In this document: piece by piece, positions 7,149 through 7,464 of the stretch
Layout of the letters: every line of letters starts with the position of its first letter
Position numbering within the stretch: the stretch's first letter is position 1
From: JAAXKN01 sp050259615
GTDB lineage: Bacteria > Bacteroidota > Ignavibacteria > Ignavibacteriales > SURF-24
NCBI GenBank assembly: GCA_050259615.1
Contig: JBLNAZ010000008.1
Location: 1 to 7,464, forward strand
Length of the DNA stretch: 7,464 nt
Direction of reading: 5' to 3'
Program-made: the position numbers and the translations under genes
The notes under the pieces: generated by a model
Database searches by the model: none
The model's input: only the letters and a program-made list of their open reading frames with translations
What the model was told of the DNA's origin: nothing

Positions 7149-7187
7149 GGCCAGAGGAAGTTTTGGTATAGGGCAAAAAACTTGGCC
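7149..7187. repeat. Bulged inverted repeat (hairpin)
   Basis: The arms GGCC-GAGG-AAGTTTT (7149-7164) and AAAACTT-GGCC (7177-7187) pair as 4 bp plus 7 bp with a four-base bulge (GAGG) on one side and a 12-base loop. Neither side has the GC stem and T-run of a normal terminator. It could be an RNA structure in a 5' leader, an operator or a relic of an inserted element; I cannot tell which. Confidence 0.3.
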
Positions 7188-7289
7188 AGGTAAAGAGAAA
7201 ACGCAAAAAACAGGTCCAAATTCCGGGTTCGAAGCCAGGAATTAAGAAATAATTGCTTTGGATTGGAATAAAACCAGGCCTTTTTCCCA

Positions 7290-7317
7290 TTCATAATTCA
7301 TAATTCAACATTCATAA
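7290..7317. repeat. Four tandem heptamers TTCATAA
   Basis: Four consecutive 7-base units occur: TTCATAA (7290), TTCATAA (7297), TTCAACA (7304) and TTCATAA (7311). Three are identical and one differs at two positions. The array ends 64 bases before the patatin-like start codon. It is a short heptanucleotide tandem repeat of the kind that can vary in copy number; a role in regulation is possible but unproven. Confidence 0.7.
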
Positions 7318-7330
7318 TTTATTTTCTTCA

Positions 7331-7358
7331 TTGCTTCTGATTCTATTCCCTGTAGATT
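7331..7358 (+). promoter_or_regulatory. Weak sigma70-like promoter candidate for the patatin-like gene
   Basis: TTGCTT (7331-7336) and TAGATT (7353-7358) are separated by 16 bases and would start transcription about 15-20 bases before the ATG at 7382. Both hexamers match the consensus only partly (3 and 4 of 6), so this is a suggestion based mainly on position. Confidence 0.2.
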
Positions 7359-7381
7359 ATAAATAAAACCGGTGTGATAAG

Positions 7382-7464
7382 ATGAACGGTAAAAAGCCAT
7401 TTCGTGTCCTTTCGCTCGACGGCGGCGGAATGAGAGGCCTTTATACGGCAGCAATGCTGACAAA
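7382..7464 (+). CDS. Patatin-like phospholipase (N-terminal 27 codons, cut by window edge)
   Basis: Only the start of this gene is visible: residues 1-27 plus two bases. FRVLSLDGGGMRGLYTAAML carries the glycine-rich loop DGGGMRG (residues 13-19), which forms the oxyanion hole of patatin-fold lipases, on the typical beta-strand-then-loop entry. The catalytic Ser (GxSxG) and Asp (DGG/DGA) should follow beyond the edge. The family hydrolyses acyl chains of phospholipids. Members include ordinary lipid hydrolases and CBASS anti-phage effectors of the CapV type, activated by cyclic nucleotides. The short leader before the DGGG loop and absence of a signal peptide fit a cytoplasmic enzyme of either kind. 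An in-frame stop (TAA) seven codons upstream supports ATG 7382 as the start; the upstream GGTG is a poor ribosome binding site. It is on the opposite strand from everything else and probably belongs to a different transcription unit. Confidence 0.8.
   Translation, partial: MNGKKPFRVLSLDGGGMRGLYTAAMLT

Larger units (their letters stand above)
7053..7381. other. Divergent intergenic region between the PAS kinase and the patatin-like gene
   Basis: About 330 bases lack a credible gene. They must hold the promoters of both flanking genes, which point away from each other. The stretch is AT-rich and contains an inverted repeat (7110-7141), a bulged hairpin (7149-7187), a run of heptamers (7290-7317) and a weak promoter candidate for the right-hand gene. 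I see no complete RNA gene or transposon end, and no clear sigma70 promoter for the kinase. Confidence 0.7.

Noticed and set aside
7221..7241. T-arm-like stretch CCGGG-TTCGAAG-CCAGG, possible tRNA fragment or attachment site
   Set aside because: The stem has a mismatch at its centre, there is no acceptor stem, anticodon arm or CCA end, and no second copy or integrase is visible. It is most likely chance.
1..7464. CRISPR array, transposase, rRNA or complete tRNA genes
   Set aside because: No regularly spaced repeats, transposase motifs or cloverleaf-forming sequence were seen on either strand.

Overview
The window is a signal-transduction cluster, read almost entirely on the minus strand. A divergent gene cut by the right edge looks like the start of a separate locus. 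The DNA is moderately AT-rich, with very AT-rich spacers and intrinsic-terminator hairpins. Shine-Dalgarno sequences are weak or absent before several genes. The multi-PAS kinase with a NarL-type regulator and the poly-HAMP chemoreceptor suggest a free-living, possibly motile, Gram-negative bacterium. The style is compatible with the Bacteroidota/Ignavibacteria side of the tree, but that placement is a guess from style and not a measured affinity.

Right to left along the minus strand, the first unit (7052 to 4143) is a two-component system. It has a large soluble sensor kinase with four PAS domains and a HisKA_3/HATPase module, then six bases later a NarL/FixJ-type response regulator. A hairpin at 4089-4110 probably ends this unit. 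A 246-bp spacer follows, carrying three exact copies of TGTAAGGA. The second unit (3896 to 991) is a small soluble HisKA-type kinase with no sensor domain. Its stop codon overlaps the start of a complete methyl-accepting chemotaxis protein (ATGA overlap). A strong hairpin at 947-970 ends that unit. A third minus-strand gene (830 to beyond position 1) encodes a membrane HAMP-domain sensor, probably another chemoreceptor, cut by the left edge.

On the right, a roughly 330-bp AT-rich divergent spacer holds an inverted repeat, a bulged hairpin and a run of TTCATAA heptamers. It separates the PAS kinase from a plus-strand gene whose first 27 codons show the DGGGxRG loop of patatin-like phospholipases. 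This family includes CBASS effectors as well as ordinary lipid hydrolases; the edge hides the rest.

A working model, which is inference: the PAS kinase phosphorylates the NarL-type regulator, which controls nearby promoters and possibly the kinase-receptor operon through the repeated element. The translationally coupled kinase and receptor may form a signalling pair outside, or beside, the usual CheA route. No CheA, CheW, CheY, CheR or CheB gene is in the window. I found no rRNA gene, complete tRNA gene, transposase or CRISPR array.
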